Source of the DNA: an uncultured Bdellovibrio sp.
GTDB lineage: Bacteria > Bdellovibrionota > Bdellovibrionia > Bdellovibrionales > Bdellovibrionaceae
Direction of reading: 5' to 3'
Length of the DNA stretch: 11,191 bases
Assembly: GCF_946478835.1 (NCBI RefSeq)
Contig: NZ_CAMLDV010000117.1
Location: 1 to 11,191 of the forward strand
Shown in pieces: positions 1 through 7,005 of the stretch. The stretch's first letter is position 1; the number at the start of each line of letters is the position of its first letter. The translations under genes and the position numbers were made by a program. A model generated the notes under the pieces. That model saw nothing but the letters and a program-made list of their open reading frames with translations, searched no databases and was not told the DNA's origin.

Positions 1-18
1 GCTGAGTGCAGGGTGGTT

Positions 19-747
19 ATGTTAAGTCAGATTCTTGTTAATATTCAGGACCTCACAAAACAAGGTAAAAAGAGCCTTGTGGTCTTTGATTTGGACTCCA
101 CTCTTTTTGATGTCAGTCCCCGCGTAGAACGAATTCTTCTCGACTTTGCTGCCGCCCCTATCAATCAAAAGCGTTTTCCTGAACAAGTCGCTCTTTTTAA
201 TAAAATTAAAACTATGCGCACGGATTGGGGCATCCAAAATGCTTTGCAAAGAGCTGGACTTGATGGCCATCATCCCGAATTTCAAGAAGCCGTTCGCGAG
301 TATTGGCAAAAACATTTTTTCTCAAATCATTATCTGCAATTCGATAACCCTTATGAGGGTGCGATTGAGTTTGTTCAGGCCGTAGATCAAGCGAAAGCTG
401 AAATCGTGTATCTCACAGGCCGCGACGTGGAAAGAATGGGAACAGGGTCTGTTGAGATTTTGCATCAATGGGGATTTCCTCTTCATGAACGTGCGAAACT
501 GGTTTTAAAACCTCATCGCAGTATGGACGATGCCCAATTCAAAACCGATTATTTTGTCGAAGCCGAAAAGAAAGACTACGCCAAAATTTATTTCTTTGAA
601 AACGAACCGGTGAATTTACATCACCTTATGCAGTTCTGCCCTCACGTTGAAATGATTTTCTTTGAAAGCACTCATGCGGGAAAGGCAGAACCACCCGAGG
701 ACCTTCCTCGTATTATGAATTTCCTGCTTTCGCAAAAGGAATCCTAA
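19..747 (+). CDS. HAD-superfamily hydrolase (probable phosphatase)
   Basis: A soluble 242-residue protein of the haloacid dehalogenase superfamily, probably a Mg2+-dependent phosphatase using an aspartyl-phosphate intermediate; the substrate cannot be read from sequence. Motif I is FDLDST, with nucleophile Asp24 and acid/base Asp26. Motif II is YLTGRD with Thr133. A motif III lysine is probably Lys164 or Lys175. Where motif IV normally has two Asp there is FFENEP (residues 192-197), so Glu194 or Glu196 may supply the metal ligand. The segment between motifs I and II (about residues 35-120) is a helical cap. The ATG at 19 is preferred because AGGG lies just upstream; a GTG at 13 is possible, and the frame stays open to the window edge, so a start further upstream cannot be excluded. 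The stop TAA shares one base with the next ATG, so the three plus-strand genes are probably one coupled operon. No signal peptide. Confidence 0.85.
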   Translation: MLSQILVNIQDLTKQGKKSLVVFDLDSTLFDVSPRVERILLDFAAAPINQKRFPEQVALFNKIKTMRTDWGIQNALQRAGLDGHHPEFQEAVREYWQKHFFSNHYLQFDNPYEGAIEFVQAVDQAKAEIVYLTGRDVERMGTGSVEILHQWGFPLHERAKLVLKPHRSMDDAQFKTDYFVEAEKKDYAKIYFFENEPVNLHHLMQFCPHVEMIFFESTHAGKAEPPEDLPRIMNFLLSQKES

Positions 748-1403
748 TGCTTTATCTGGTTGCGACTCCGATCGGCGACACAACGGAAATCACGTTGCGT
801 GCGTTAGAAATTTTAAAATCCTGCGATGTTGTGATTTGCGAAAGCACGAAAGAGGCTTCAAAACTTTTGCGCGCTCATGGCATCACGGGAAAGACTTACG
901 AAGTTTTAGACGAGCATTCCACGCCTGACGACAAAGCGGCTTTGGTTCCTTTGTGTGCAGAAAAGAATGTAGCTTTAGTGACAGACTGTGGGACCCCGGG
1001 TTTTTGTGATCCAGGAGCCGATCTCGTCAGACTGTGCCGTCAGAAAAACGTTCCTGTAAAATCAGCTTTGGGCGCTTCAGCCTTGATGGGACTTCTTTCC
1101 TTAAGTGGCCAGCGTTTGGACGAATTTGTCTTCCGCGGATTTTTACCGGCGGAAACCGAATCCCGCGCTAAGGCTTTAAAAGAACTCACCAAAGAAAAAC
1201 GCGCGATTATTGTGATGGATACTCCCTATCGTTTGAAGAAAACTCTTAACGATATGAAAGAGCATTTCTCGCACAGAAAGTTTTTATTAACTTTAAATCT
1301 GTCTCAAGAAGACGAAGCCGTTCTTGAAGGATCTATCGATAAACTCACTTCAGGACTTCGTTTCGATAAAGCGGAGTTCATGCTTCTTATTTATCCTGCG
1401 TAA
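747..1403 (+). CDS. RsmI-like SAM-dependent methyltransferase, short form
   Basis: A 218-residue tetrapyrrole-methylase-fold SAM methyltransferase related to RsmI, which methylates the 2'-oxygen of C1402 in 16S rRNA. Visible family motifs: LYLVATPIG at the N-terminus (RsmI: VATPIGNLGD), CESTKEA at 31-37 in place of EDTR, VTDCGTPGFCDPG at 78-90 (RsmI: VSDAGTPxxSDPG), LGASA at 108-112 in place of PGPSA, and FRGFLPAE at 129-136. Typical RsmI proteins are about 280 residues, so this one lacks the C-terminal part and several signature residues are changed. It may be a shorter paralogue of RsmI acting on a different or unknown substrate rather than RsmI itself; hence no gene symbol. It starts on ATG within TAATG at the end of the HAD gene and ends in the same arrangement before hrpB, so translation is probably coupled through all three. 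Confidence 0.85.
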   Translation: MLYLVATPIGDTTEITLRALEILKSCDVVICESTKEASKLLRAHGITGKTYEVLDEHSTPDDKAALVPLCAEKNVALVTDCGTPGFCDPGADLVRLCRQKNVPVKSALGASALMGLLSLSGQRLDEFVFRGFLPAETESRAKALKELTKEKRAIIVMDTPYRLKKTLNDMKEHFSHRKFLLTLNLSQEDEAVLEGSIDKLTSGLRFDKAEFMLLIYPA

Positions 1404-3928
1404 TGCCCAATTTGATTTCGCTTCCCATTGATGACTTCACTCCTGCGATTGAGGAACAACTCAAAAAGGGAATGAATCTTGTTATCACCGCGGCGCCGGG
1501 CGCAGGTAAAACCACACGACTTCCACCCGCTCTTTTGAAAGTCACATCAAAAAAAGTAATTGTCCTTGAGCCCCGTCGTATGGCAGCCATTGCGGCGGCC
1601 CATCGCATCGCTGAAGAACAAGGCTGGCAAGTCGGTCGCGAGGTCGGTTACCAAGTTCGCTTTGCCAATAAAACTTCACCTGAGACCCGCCTGATTTTTA
1701 TGACGGAAGCTCTTCTCGCAAGACAGATGATTCAAGACCCTGAGCTTTCCGACGTGGACCTTGTGATCCTGGATGAGTTTCATGAAAGATCCATGCATGT
1801 TGATTTGGCGCTGGGACTTTTACGGGAACTGCAGGAGCTTGGCCGAGATATTAAAATTCTTGTGATGTCAGCCACACTCGAAGCGGAAAAGATCGCCGAC
1901 TACCTTGGTCACTGTCCTGTCGTGAGCGTACCCGGAAAATTATTCGAGCTGGATGTGCGATATCAAAAAGGTTCCCAGCTTCTTCAAACCTTGCCGTCTT
2001 TTTACGAAACTCTTTTGCAAACAACAAAGGAAGCCCAAGCACAAACAGACAAAGATATTTTGATCTTCCTTCCCGGTGTCGGTGAAATTGATCGCGCGCA
2101 AAACACATTGCAAAGTTGGGCAGACAGTAAAAATATCGAGATCATGCCACTGCATGGCTCTTTAAATCTGGAAGATCAAAGAAAAGCTCTGCAAAAATCC
2201 GCACGCCAAAGAATTATTCTTTCGACCAATATCGCGGAATCCTCTGTAACCTTAGATGGTGTAAACACCGTTATCGATTCGGGTCTTGCAAAAAATATGA
2301 AGCAAGATCACCGCACAGGATTTTCTCGCCTGGAACTAGGCCGTATCAGCTTATCAAGTGCGATTCAAAGGGCTGGCCGTGCCGCACGTCAGTTTCCGGG
2401 TGTTTGTTATCGCCTGTGGAATAAAATGGATGAGCTGTCATTCAATAAAAGCGATATCGCTGAAATTCAAAGAATTGATCTTACCGAAAGTTTGCTGTTC
2501 TTAAGTGCTCAAGGCGTTACAGACTTTGAAGCTTTTAGCTGGTTTGAAAAACCTCCGGCAGTGGCTTTGCAAAATGCTGTGCGTTTCTTAAGAATTGCGG
2601 GAGCGGTTAGCAACGAAAATAAAATCACCGATCTTGGCAAAAAGATTCTCTACTTCCCTTTGCCTGTGCGTTTGGCAAAGCTCATGCTTGTGGGAATGGA
2701 AATGGGAGCCACCGAACTTGCTTCAGAGATGGCGGCCCTTCTGCAGGAACGAGATATTCTAAGGCGCGAAGCTGTCGCGCACTTTATCGGCGATCAGTTT
2801 GAAAACGATCTAGCGGCACGCCTTGAAGTGCTCCATCAGTTCCGTCGCGATAAAAAAGCGCCAAGAGAAGTCTCTTTTTACTCTCTGCAAACCGTAGATC
2901 AGTCCGCAAGACAGATCGCGGACCTTGCAAAAAAACTGGGGCCGCAAACGGCACCTTCCAACGAAGATTCTTTGACCCTTACAAAAAAGATCCTGCTGAA
3001 AGCCTATGCCGACCGTCTGTGCCGTCGCCGCGGAAAATCAGAACGCGCTTTGATGGTCGGCGGTCGCGGTGTAAAATTGCAAACTGAAAGCCTTGTAAAA
3101 ACGTCGGAATTCTTCGTTGCACTCAATGGCGTTGAGGGAAGTTCCGATGCCGAAACAATCGTGAGTCTTGCTTGCGGTTTTGAAAAAGATTTTATTCTGC
3201 AAAACTTTAAAGAAAAAATCGAAAAAACCCGCGATGTCACATTCATTGAAGAAAAAGGACAGTTTTTCACCCGCGAATATCGTTCTTTGCATGGGCTTCC
3301 TCTGGATGAGCCTGCACTGACTCCAGCTTCGGGCGAAGAAATTGCAGAAAAACTTCCACAGATTTTAAGTGATAAATTTGATCTTGTCTTAAAGACCAAC
3401 GAGAAGCTCGCTCACTGGTGGAGTCGTTTGGAATTTTTAGAGCGCCAAGAGCCGCAGAACTTAGATCTCGAATCTCTGAAGCTAGAGGCGCTTACGCAGG
3501 CATCATTAGGCGAAAAGAAAATGCAAACGGTGATGGAGAAAGATTTGGTCTTTTTCTTTGAAAACGTTTTTCCAAATGACGTCATTAAAACTTTAAAAAA
3601 AGAAATTCCCGAAAGAATCGAAGTTCCCAGCGGCAGTAAAATTCCTGTGCTCTATCCTTCTGATAAAAATCCTTATCTGGAAGTTCGCATCCAGGAAGTT
3701 TTTGGCATGATGGAAACTCCCAAAGTTTATTTTGGAAAGATTCCTGTGACTTTGCATCTTTTGGGACCGAATTTCCGTCCCGTGCAAGTGACCTCAAGCT
3801 TAGAAAGTTTTTGGAAAAACGGTTATCCCGAGGTTCGTAAAGAATTGCGAATCAAGTATCCTAAACACCAATGGCCGGAAGACCCCGCTGATGGAATTCC
3901 CGAGGCCAAAGGCCGCCGTAGAAATTAG
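1403..3928 (+). CDS. hrpB: ATP-dependent helicase HrpB
   Basis: An 841-residue DExH-box RNA helicase-like ATPase of the HrpB family, close to the usual 800-850 residues. The helicase motifs are complete: Walker A APGAGKTT (31-38), motif II DEFH (124-127), motif III SAT (156-158), FLPGVGEI for the start of the second RecA domain, motif V STNIAESS (274-281) and motif VI QRAGRAAR (322-329). An HA2/ratchet region follows at about 350-500. The C-terminal HrpB-specific domain is recognisable from LLGPNFRPVQVT, SFWKNGYPEVRKEL and YPKHQWPEDP near residues 785-832, which separates it from HrpA. The cellular role of HrpB is poorly defined in most bacteria; RNA remodelling is assumed from the family. 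The ATG overlaps the preceding stop by one base. The TAG stop faces the stop of a minus-strand gene only two bases away, so the 3' ends of the two transcripts must overlap. Confidence 0.97.
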   Translation: MPNLISLPIDDFTPAIEEQLKKGMNLVITAAPGAGKTTRLPPALLKVTSKKVIVLEPRRMAAIAAAHRIAEEQGWQVGREVGYQVRFANKTSPETRLIFMTEALLARQMIQDPELSDVDLVILDEFHERSMHVDLALGLLRELQELGRDIKILVMSATLEAEKIADYLGHCPVVSVPGKLFELDVRYQKGSQLLQTLPSFYETLLQTTKEAQAQTDKDILIFLPGVGEIDRAQNTLQSWADSKNIEIMPLHGSLNLEDQRKALQKSARQRIILSTNIAESSVTLDGVNTVIDSGLAKNMKQDHRTGFSRLELGRISLSSAIQRAGRAARQFPGVCYRLWNKMDELSFNKSDIAEIQRIDLTESLLFLSAQGVTDFEAFSWFEKPPAVALQNAVRFLRIAGAVSNENKITDLGKKILYFPLPVRLAKLMLVGMEMGATELASEMAALLQERDILRREAVAHFIGDQFENDLAARLEVLHQFRRDKKAPREVSFYSLQTVDQSARQIADLAKKLGPQTAPSNEDSLTLTKKILLKAYADRLCRRRGKSERALMVGGRGVKLQTESLVKTSEFFVALNGVEGSSDAETIVSLACGFEKDFILQNFKEKIEKTRDVTFIEEKGQFFTREYRSLHGLPLDEPALTPASGEEIAEKLPQILSDKFDLVLKTNEKLAHWWSRLEFLERQEPQNLDLESLKLEALTQASLGEKKMQTVMEKDLVFFFENVFPNDVIKTLKKEIPERIEVPSGSKIPVLYPSDKNPYLEVRIQEVFGMMETPKVYFGKIPVTLHLLGPNFRPVQVTSSLESFWKNGYPEVRKELRIKYPKHQWPEDPADGIPEAKGRRRN

Positions 3929-3930
3929 TC

Positions 3931-4638
3931 TTAATTGCTATTAAAAATACGGCGAGTGATATTTAAATATTCAACGTGGGACATTTTCCCAATGGCATCT
4001 GAAAGAATCAAAGCATTGAAATAACGTGCGGGCTCTGAAGTGCCCGTCCACGCTTTGGACTCTGCCAAGTCACGATAAATAATTTCATGCAAGATCGCAG
4101 CGGCTTGCTGCTGAGGCTGCATCCACTGCCAATAATCCAAAGCCACCATATAACGACGGTCTTGAGGGAATTTAGGTGTTCGTTGAATGATGAGCTGATG
4201 CAATGAACATTGTGGCGGAATAAAACCAATTCCAGTGTCAGGAATATCAAACAACTCCACCTCAGGTAAGAAACGTGCTTCGTTTTTAAACTCCGCCAAC
4301 CATTCAAAATATTTTTGTGCACGTACGGGATCTTGCGTCTCGATACGCTGGACCAGTTCCTTGGCAATTTTCAGGCTGAAATCCAAAGACATTTCATCAC
4401 CATAATTCGGAGCGCCCGTATCTGGCCATTGTGGTTCTTCTAAATTCGGAAAAATCAGCTCAAACTGGTAACGCACTTCTGCTTCATAAGCGTCGTACAT
4501 AAGATTGCCGCGAGCCGATTGGGGACACACGACGACGTCCCCACCGTTACCGCGCTCTGCCCAGTCATTAGGGTCTGCGCAAACAAGAGCACTCCAAAGC
4601 ACCAAACCTACTGCCATGACTGAGCTTAATAAACGCAC
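3931..4638 (-). CDS. Secreted protein of unknown function, GNGGD and HEIIYRD motifs
   Basis: A 235-residue exported protein. The first 21 residues form a signal peptide: MR, a hydrophobic core, then an Ala-Leu-Val-Cys-Ala end, with likely cleavage before Asp22. The residue before Cys20 is Val, so it is not a convincing lipobox. The mature N-terminus carries ERGNGGDVVVCP (28-39), a motif I associate with families of secreted Bdellovibrio proteins. A second landmark is AAILHEIIYRDLAES (180-194), which begins like a zincin HExxH helix but has Tyr where the second His is expected; no protease activity should be assumed. Mature cysteines Cys38 and Cys144 could form a disulfide. The start is GTG, chosen because GGTGAGG lies about 5 bases upstream and the codon shares one base with the TAG stop of the TIGR02147 gene, implying coupled translation. 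Function unknown; probably periplasmic or released. Confidence 0.85.
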   Translation of the reverse strand: MRLLSSVMAVGLVLWSALVCADPNDWAERGNGGDVVVCPQSARGNLMYDAYEAEVRYQFELIFPNLEEPQWPDTGAPNYGDEMSLDFSLKIAKELVQRIETQDPVRAQKYFEWLAEFKNEARFLPEVELFDIPDTGIGFIPPQCSLHQLIIQRTPKFPQDRRYMVALDYWQWMQPQQQAAAILHEIIYRDLAESKAWTGTSEPARYFNALILSDAIGKMSHVEYLNITRRIFNSN

Positions 4639-5399
4639 TACGTCCTCACCTTGGTAACCGGAACCAACTGGATGTTTAAATTATAAACTTCGGTAGACCT
4701 ACCTTCGGTAAGAAGTCTTGTCATCTTTCTTCTGAAGTCGCGGATGATTTTTTTCGCTTCGGGGATTTTTTCAGGGTCTGAAGGAAGGGTTATAGAGGTA
4801 ATGTCGCGCAGAGCCGGATCATCCTGCATTAAAGACACAATAGCTTTCTCGCGAATCTGCCGATGCGACTCCCGAAGAATTGGTGAAGGCACATCGTGTG
4901 TTGTCGTAATACGACGGCGAGTTCTTTCCCACAATCCGTTTTCGGTCTTTACTAAATTCAATCTTTGCAAACGCTCCAGCGCCGCACGAATGCGAAGTTC
5001 TGAGATTCCCAAACGCTCTGCCATCCACGGTTCGTAGGGCCTGAAGTCGTGAGTTCCCATAAGCATCAAAACCGCATAGTTTTCCCAGTCCGCGATCAAT
5101 GCAAATTCATCTTCGCTCAGTTGATAAGCGTCCGCCCTTTCCTCGGTCAAAATTTTTTGTCTCTCGATCAAACTGAAAAACTTTTTCGACTCGTCTTCAG
5201 ACATTTTAAGGGAACTGACGATGCGATTTCTTATTTCTTTTCCTGGAAGACGCCTGCCCGAAAGAAGATCAGAAAGACGTCCCGGAGAAAGTCCTAAGTC
5301 TCTGGCAAAAGCGCGCATAGAATACTTGGGATTGCGCAAACGGCGCGTCTCAAGAACGTCATGAAGAAAAATAGAAAGTGACGAGTGATTTTCGGCCAT
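4638..5399 (-). CDS. TIGR02147-family transcriptional regulator
   Basis: A cytoplasmic protein of about 253 residues in the TIGR02147 (DUF4423-containing) family, common and multi-copy in Bdellovibrio and Fibrobacter. The N-terminal region is a helix-turn-helix: YSMRAFARDLGLSPGRLSDL (26-45) followed by LSGRRLP. A second winged-helix-like segment is PWMAERLGISELRIRAALER (124-143). The C-terminus has the family hallmark: ITSITLPSD, then a charged helix, then VYNLNIQLVPVTK. DNA binding and gene regulation are inferred from the family. Its stop TAG overlaps the GTG start of the secreted-protein gene, so that gene is its likely partner or target. The ATG at 5399 is preferred because the family alignment begins near SLSIFLHDVL. 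An in-frame ATG at 5447 would add 16 residues from an A-rich stretch that looks untranslated. Neither start has a clear Shine-Dalgarno sequence, and a weak promoter-like TTGGAG-N17-TAAAAA ends five bases before ATG 5399. Confidence 0.88.
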   Translation of the reverse strand: MAENHSSLSIFLHDVLETRRLRNPKYSMRAFARDLGLSPGRLSDLLSGRRLPGKEIRNRIVSSLKMSEDESKKFFSLIERQKILTEERADAYQLSEDEFALIADWENYAVLMLMGTHDFRPYEPWMAERLGISELRIRAALERLQRLNLVKTENGLWERTRRRITTTHDVPSPILRESHRQIREKAIVSLMQDDPALRDITSITLPSDPEKIPEAKKIIRDFRRKMTRLLTEGRSTEVYNLNIQLVPVTKVRT

Positions 5400-5483
5400 A
5401 TCTATTTTTATTTTTATTAGGCCCGTGCTCCAATGTTTCAGATTCATTTGGGAACACTTTTTCGACTTTTTTTCGAGAGTGCC

Positions 5484-5702
5484 TCAATGAACTTTCAGTT
5501 CTGAATTTTCGCAAGCGCAGGAGGCTTGTTGTTCTTCTCGGCCTTCAAGGTAAGAAAGAAACGCGGCACTCCGAAAAGCCAGATCGTACAAAGTATCCAC
5601 GTCGATCACGAACTTTTCGTCGCCGAGTTTTAAAGCCACCCAATCTGTCGTCACTTCTTCGAAAGCAATTTGCTCTGCTTCGATGAACTTAGAAGTTTTC
5701 AT
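5484..5702 (-). CDS. 72-residue protein of unknown function, coupled to rpsD
   Basis: A small acidic soluble protein that I do not recognise. It has no signal peptide or membrane segment. It is rich in Glu and Asp, with a predicted mixed alpha/beta N-terminal part (WVALKLGDEKFVIDVDTL, about 21-38), and it ends in a polar tail with a Cys-Ala-Cys pair near residues 62-64. It is supported as a real gene by context: its ATG overlaps the rpsD stop codon by one base (TAATG), and GAGGGG sits three bases before the start. It is therefore almost certainly co-translated with the S4 protein, and a ribosome- or translation-related role is a reasonable but unproved guess. An 84-base gap to the next gene on the same strand shows no clear terminator. 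Confidence 0.72.
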   Translation of the reverse strand: MKTSKFIEAEQIAFEEVTTDWVALKLGDEKFVIDVDTLYDLAFRSAAFLSYLEGREEQQASCACENSELKVH

Positions 5703-6328
5703 TAGCCCCTCATTGAGTAGTAACCGATAACAAGTCCCGGTTCGAAGGCAAACGGCACGGCTTCTAAATTCGGCTCATCCGTTAAACGACCTTCTTCTTT
5801 ACCGCTGATTTCTTCTTTCGTCATGAATGTCGGCAGAGGAAGGCGCGGAGTTTGTTTGGCCTGCATGTAGACTTGGTTTTCGTAGGCTTCCGGTTTTAAA
5901 GTGATCTTGTCGCCCACGCGAATAATCTGCGATGCGATGTTCACTTTCTTTCCGTTCACCAAAACTTTTCCATGCGACACCAATTGTTTTGCAGCGGGAA
6001 TGCTCGGCGCAAATCCCAAGCGGAACACTACATTATCCAAACGTTTTTCCAAAAGGTTCACTAAAGCTTCCACCCAGTTTGTTGCAGCGGATTTTTTTGC
6101 TTTCACAATCATGCGGCGAAACTGTTCTTCGCGAATTCCATAGTGGAAGCGAAGTTTCTGTTTCTCTTCCAGTTGCAATGCGAATTCAGAATACTTACGG
6201 CGCTGTAAGCCATGCTGCCCCGGTGGATAAGGACGTCTTTCCAACGCACCCGCTTTTCCCATACCGGGAAGTTCCGTGAGAAGTCGTCTTTGTCTTTTAA
6301 ATCGCGCTGTCTTACCTTTTCTTTTCAT
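5702..6328 (-). CDS. rpsD: 30S ribosomal protein S4, cysteine-free form
   Basis: A 208-residue ribosomal protein S4, a primary 16S rRNA binder that nucleates assembly of the 30S body. Family signatures: ERRPYPPGQHG (30-40), YSEFALQLEEKQKLR (46-60), LLEKRLDNVVFRLGFAPS (92-109), and the S4 RNA-binding domain at about 96-156 with QLVSHGKVLVNGKKVNI. It ends with a typical YYS-type tail. The N-terminus (MKRKGKTARFKRQRR) lacks the zinc-binding cysteine cluster of many bacterial S4 proteins, and the whole protein has no cysteine, so this is a C-minus form. It stands outside the usual rpsM-rpsK-rpsD-rpoA-rplQ cluster, so it may be a second S4 copy; the window cannot show whether another exists. The start is set by GAAGGA about 9 bases upstream of ATG 6328. 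No strong promoter was found in the 150 bases upstream. The next gene overlaps its stop. Confidence 0.95.
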   Translation of the reverse strand: MKRKGKTARFKRQRRLLTELPGMGKAGALERRPYPPGQHGLQRRKYSEFALQLEEKQKLRFHYGIREEQFRRMIVKAKKSAATNWVEALVNLLEKRLDNVVFRLGFAPSIPAAKQLVSHGKVLVNGKKVNIASQIIRVGDKITLKPEAYENQVYMQAKQTPRLPLPTFMTKEEISGKEEGRLTDEPNLEAVPFAFEPGLVIGYYSMRG

Positions 6329-6459
6329 AAATCCGATCCTTCAAATGTCGTTAGACGATTTAAAAGCCTCTTGAAAGAAAGAACAGAATTTCCTGATTTT
6401 TTCGGTGAAATGAAAGTATGAAGAAAACCGAATGAAAGGAAGATGAGAGTGAAAACAAG

Positions 6460-6488
6460 TTGAAAGTCATAGAGAGCTTTGTTAGAAC
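6460..6488 (+). promoter_or_regulatory. Sigma70-like promoter
   Basis: TTGAAA (6460-6465, five of six to TTGACA), a 17-base spacer, then TAGAAC (6483-6488, four of six to TATAAT). Transcription would start near 6495, giving a leader of about 17 bases that contains the ribosome binding site of the small periplasmic protein gene at 6512. It is the best promoter match seen in the window. Confidence 0.55.
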
Positions 6489-6511
6489 CCGCCCCAACAA
6501 AGGAAATGACG

Positions 6512-6871
6512 ATGAAAACATTTGTTGCACTTGCCACTGTTCTTTTCGGTTTCAAAGCGATGGCGGCTTCTGAAGTTCTTCTTAACTGCAAAAATATCGA
6601 TCAAGACGATATCACTTCCGCGATTGTTCGCACTTACGAAGACCCTGCAAAAAAATTCTCTTTAGAGTTGGTTTTGACTTCTCCAAAAGGTGAAGTTCAA
6701 TCTCTTGAAATTGATTCTGAAGATTACAATGAAGGTTGGATTGCTTTGCCTACTGATGATACGGCAGAACGCTATTTGACTCGCCAACAAGAAGGCTGGG
6801 AAATCTTCGGAACTATCGGACAAGTGAACTTCACGGCCGAAGCTCAATGTGAAGAGGCGCCGTTATACTAG
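6512..6871 (+). CDS. Small periplasmic protein of unknown function
   Basis: A 119-residue exported protein. MKTFVALATVLFGFKAMA is a clear signal peptide with likely cleavage after Ala18. The mature part of about 100 residues is acidic, probably beta-rich, and has two cysteines (Cys26 and Cys113) placed to form a disulfide linking its two ends. I do not recognise the family. The start at 6512 is chosen because AAAGGA lies seven bases before it and because the signal peptide begins there. An ATG at 6506 is too close to that site, and a TTG at 6479 would lie upstream of the predicted transcription start. The gene stands alone on the plus strand with its own promoter, diverging from rpsD and converging on the minus-strand small ORF. 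No terminator in its own direction is apparent: the hairpin downstream has its T tract on the opposite strand. Confidence 0.8.
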   Translation: MKTFVALATVLFGFKAMAASEVLLNCKNIDQDDITSAIVRTYEDPAKKFSLELVLTSPKGEVQSLEIDSEDYNEGWIALPTDDTAERYLTRQQEGWEIFGTIGQVNFTAEAQCEEAPLY

Positions 6872-6891
6872 ATTGACAATCGAACGAAGTG

Positions 6892-7000
6892 AAAAAAATT
6901 AGGACGCGATAAAATGAGTTTTATCAAGGCGGGAGGAGGAAGGCGTACTTCGAGTACGTCGACGACGACCAACGAAGAGAAAACTCATTTTACCGCGTCC
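6892..7000 (-). terminator. Long-hairpin terminator on the minus strand
   Basis: Read on the minus strand, 21-base arms at 7000-6980 and 6922-6902 pair over their whole length, with one G-U, and the second arm is followed at once by TAATTTTTTT (6901-6892). This is the form of a Rho-independent terminator with an unusually long stem and a loop of 57 bases. It starts five bases after the stop codon of the 38-residue ORF and could end the whole minus-strand operon. The plus strand lacks a T tract after the stem, so termination should be one-directional. Confidence 0.65.
6902..7000. repeat. Nested inverted repeat, MITE- or REP-like
   Basis: Outer arms 6902-6922 and 6980-7000 match at 20 of 21 positions, the only difference being at 6909/6993, and share the core AAAATGAGTTTT. 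Inside lies a second hairpin, GGCGTACT-TCG-AGTACGTC (6942-6960), flanked by purine-rich GGAGGAGGA on one side and GACGACGACC on the other. An outer palindrome enclosing an inner one in under 100 bases suggests a dispersed intergenic repeat that has been recruited as a terminator. No target-site duplication is obvious at the ends. Whether it recurs elsewhere in the genome cannot be seen here. Confidence 0.7.
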
Positions 7001-7005
7001 GGGTC

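Noticed and set aside
3004..3399. 131-residue reading frame antisense to hrpB
   Set aside because: It lies wholly within the confident hrpB gene, has no family features, and its composition is that of an antisense shadow.
5448..5483. Terminator after the 72-residue gene
   Set aside because: The strand that would be transcribed has A runs rather than T runs, and the arms GGCAC/GTGTTCC pair poorly.
6395..6435. TTCGGT / ACCGAA inverted repeat upstream of rpsD as an S4 autoregulatory structure
   Set aside because: The stem is only six bases with a loop of about 20, and nothing else resembles a known S4 binding site.
6479..6511. N-terminal extension of the small periplasmic protein from TTG 6479
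   Set aside because: The signal peptide begins at ATG 6512, the RBS fits that ATG, and the extension overlaps the promoter.
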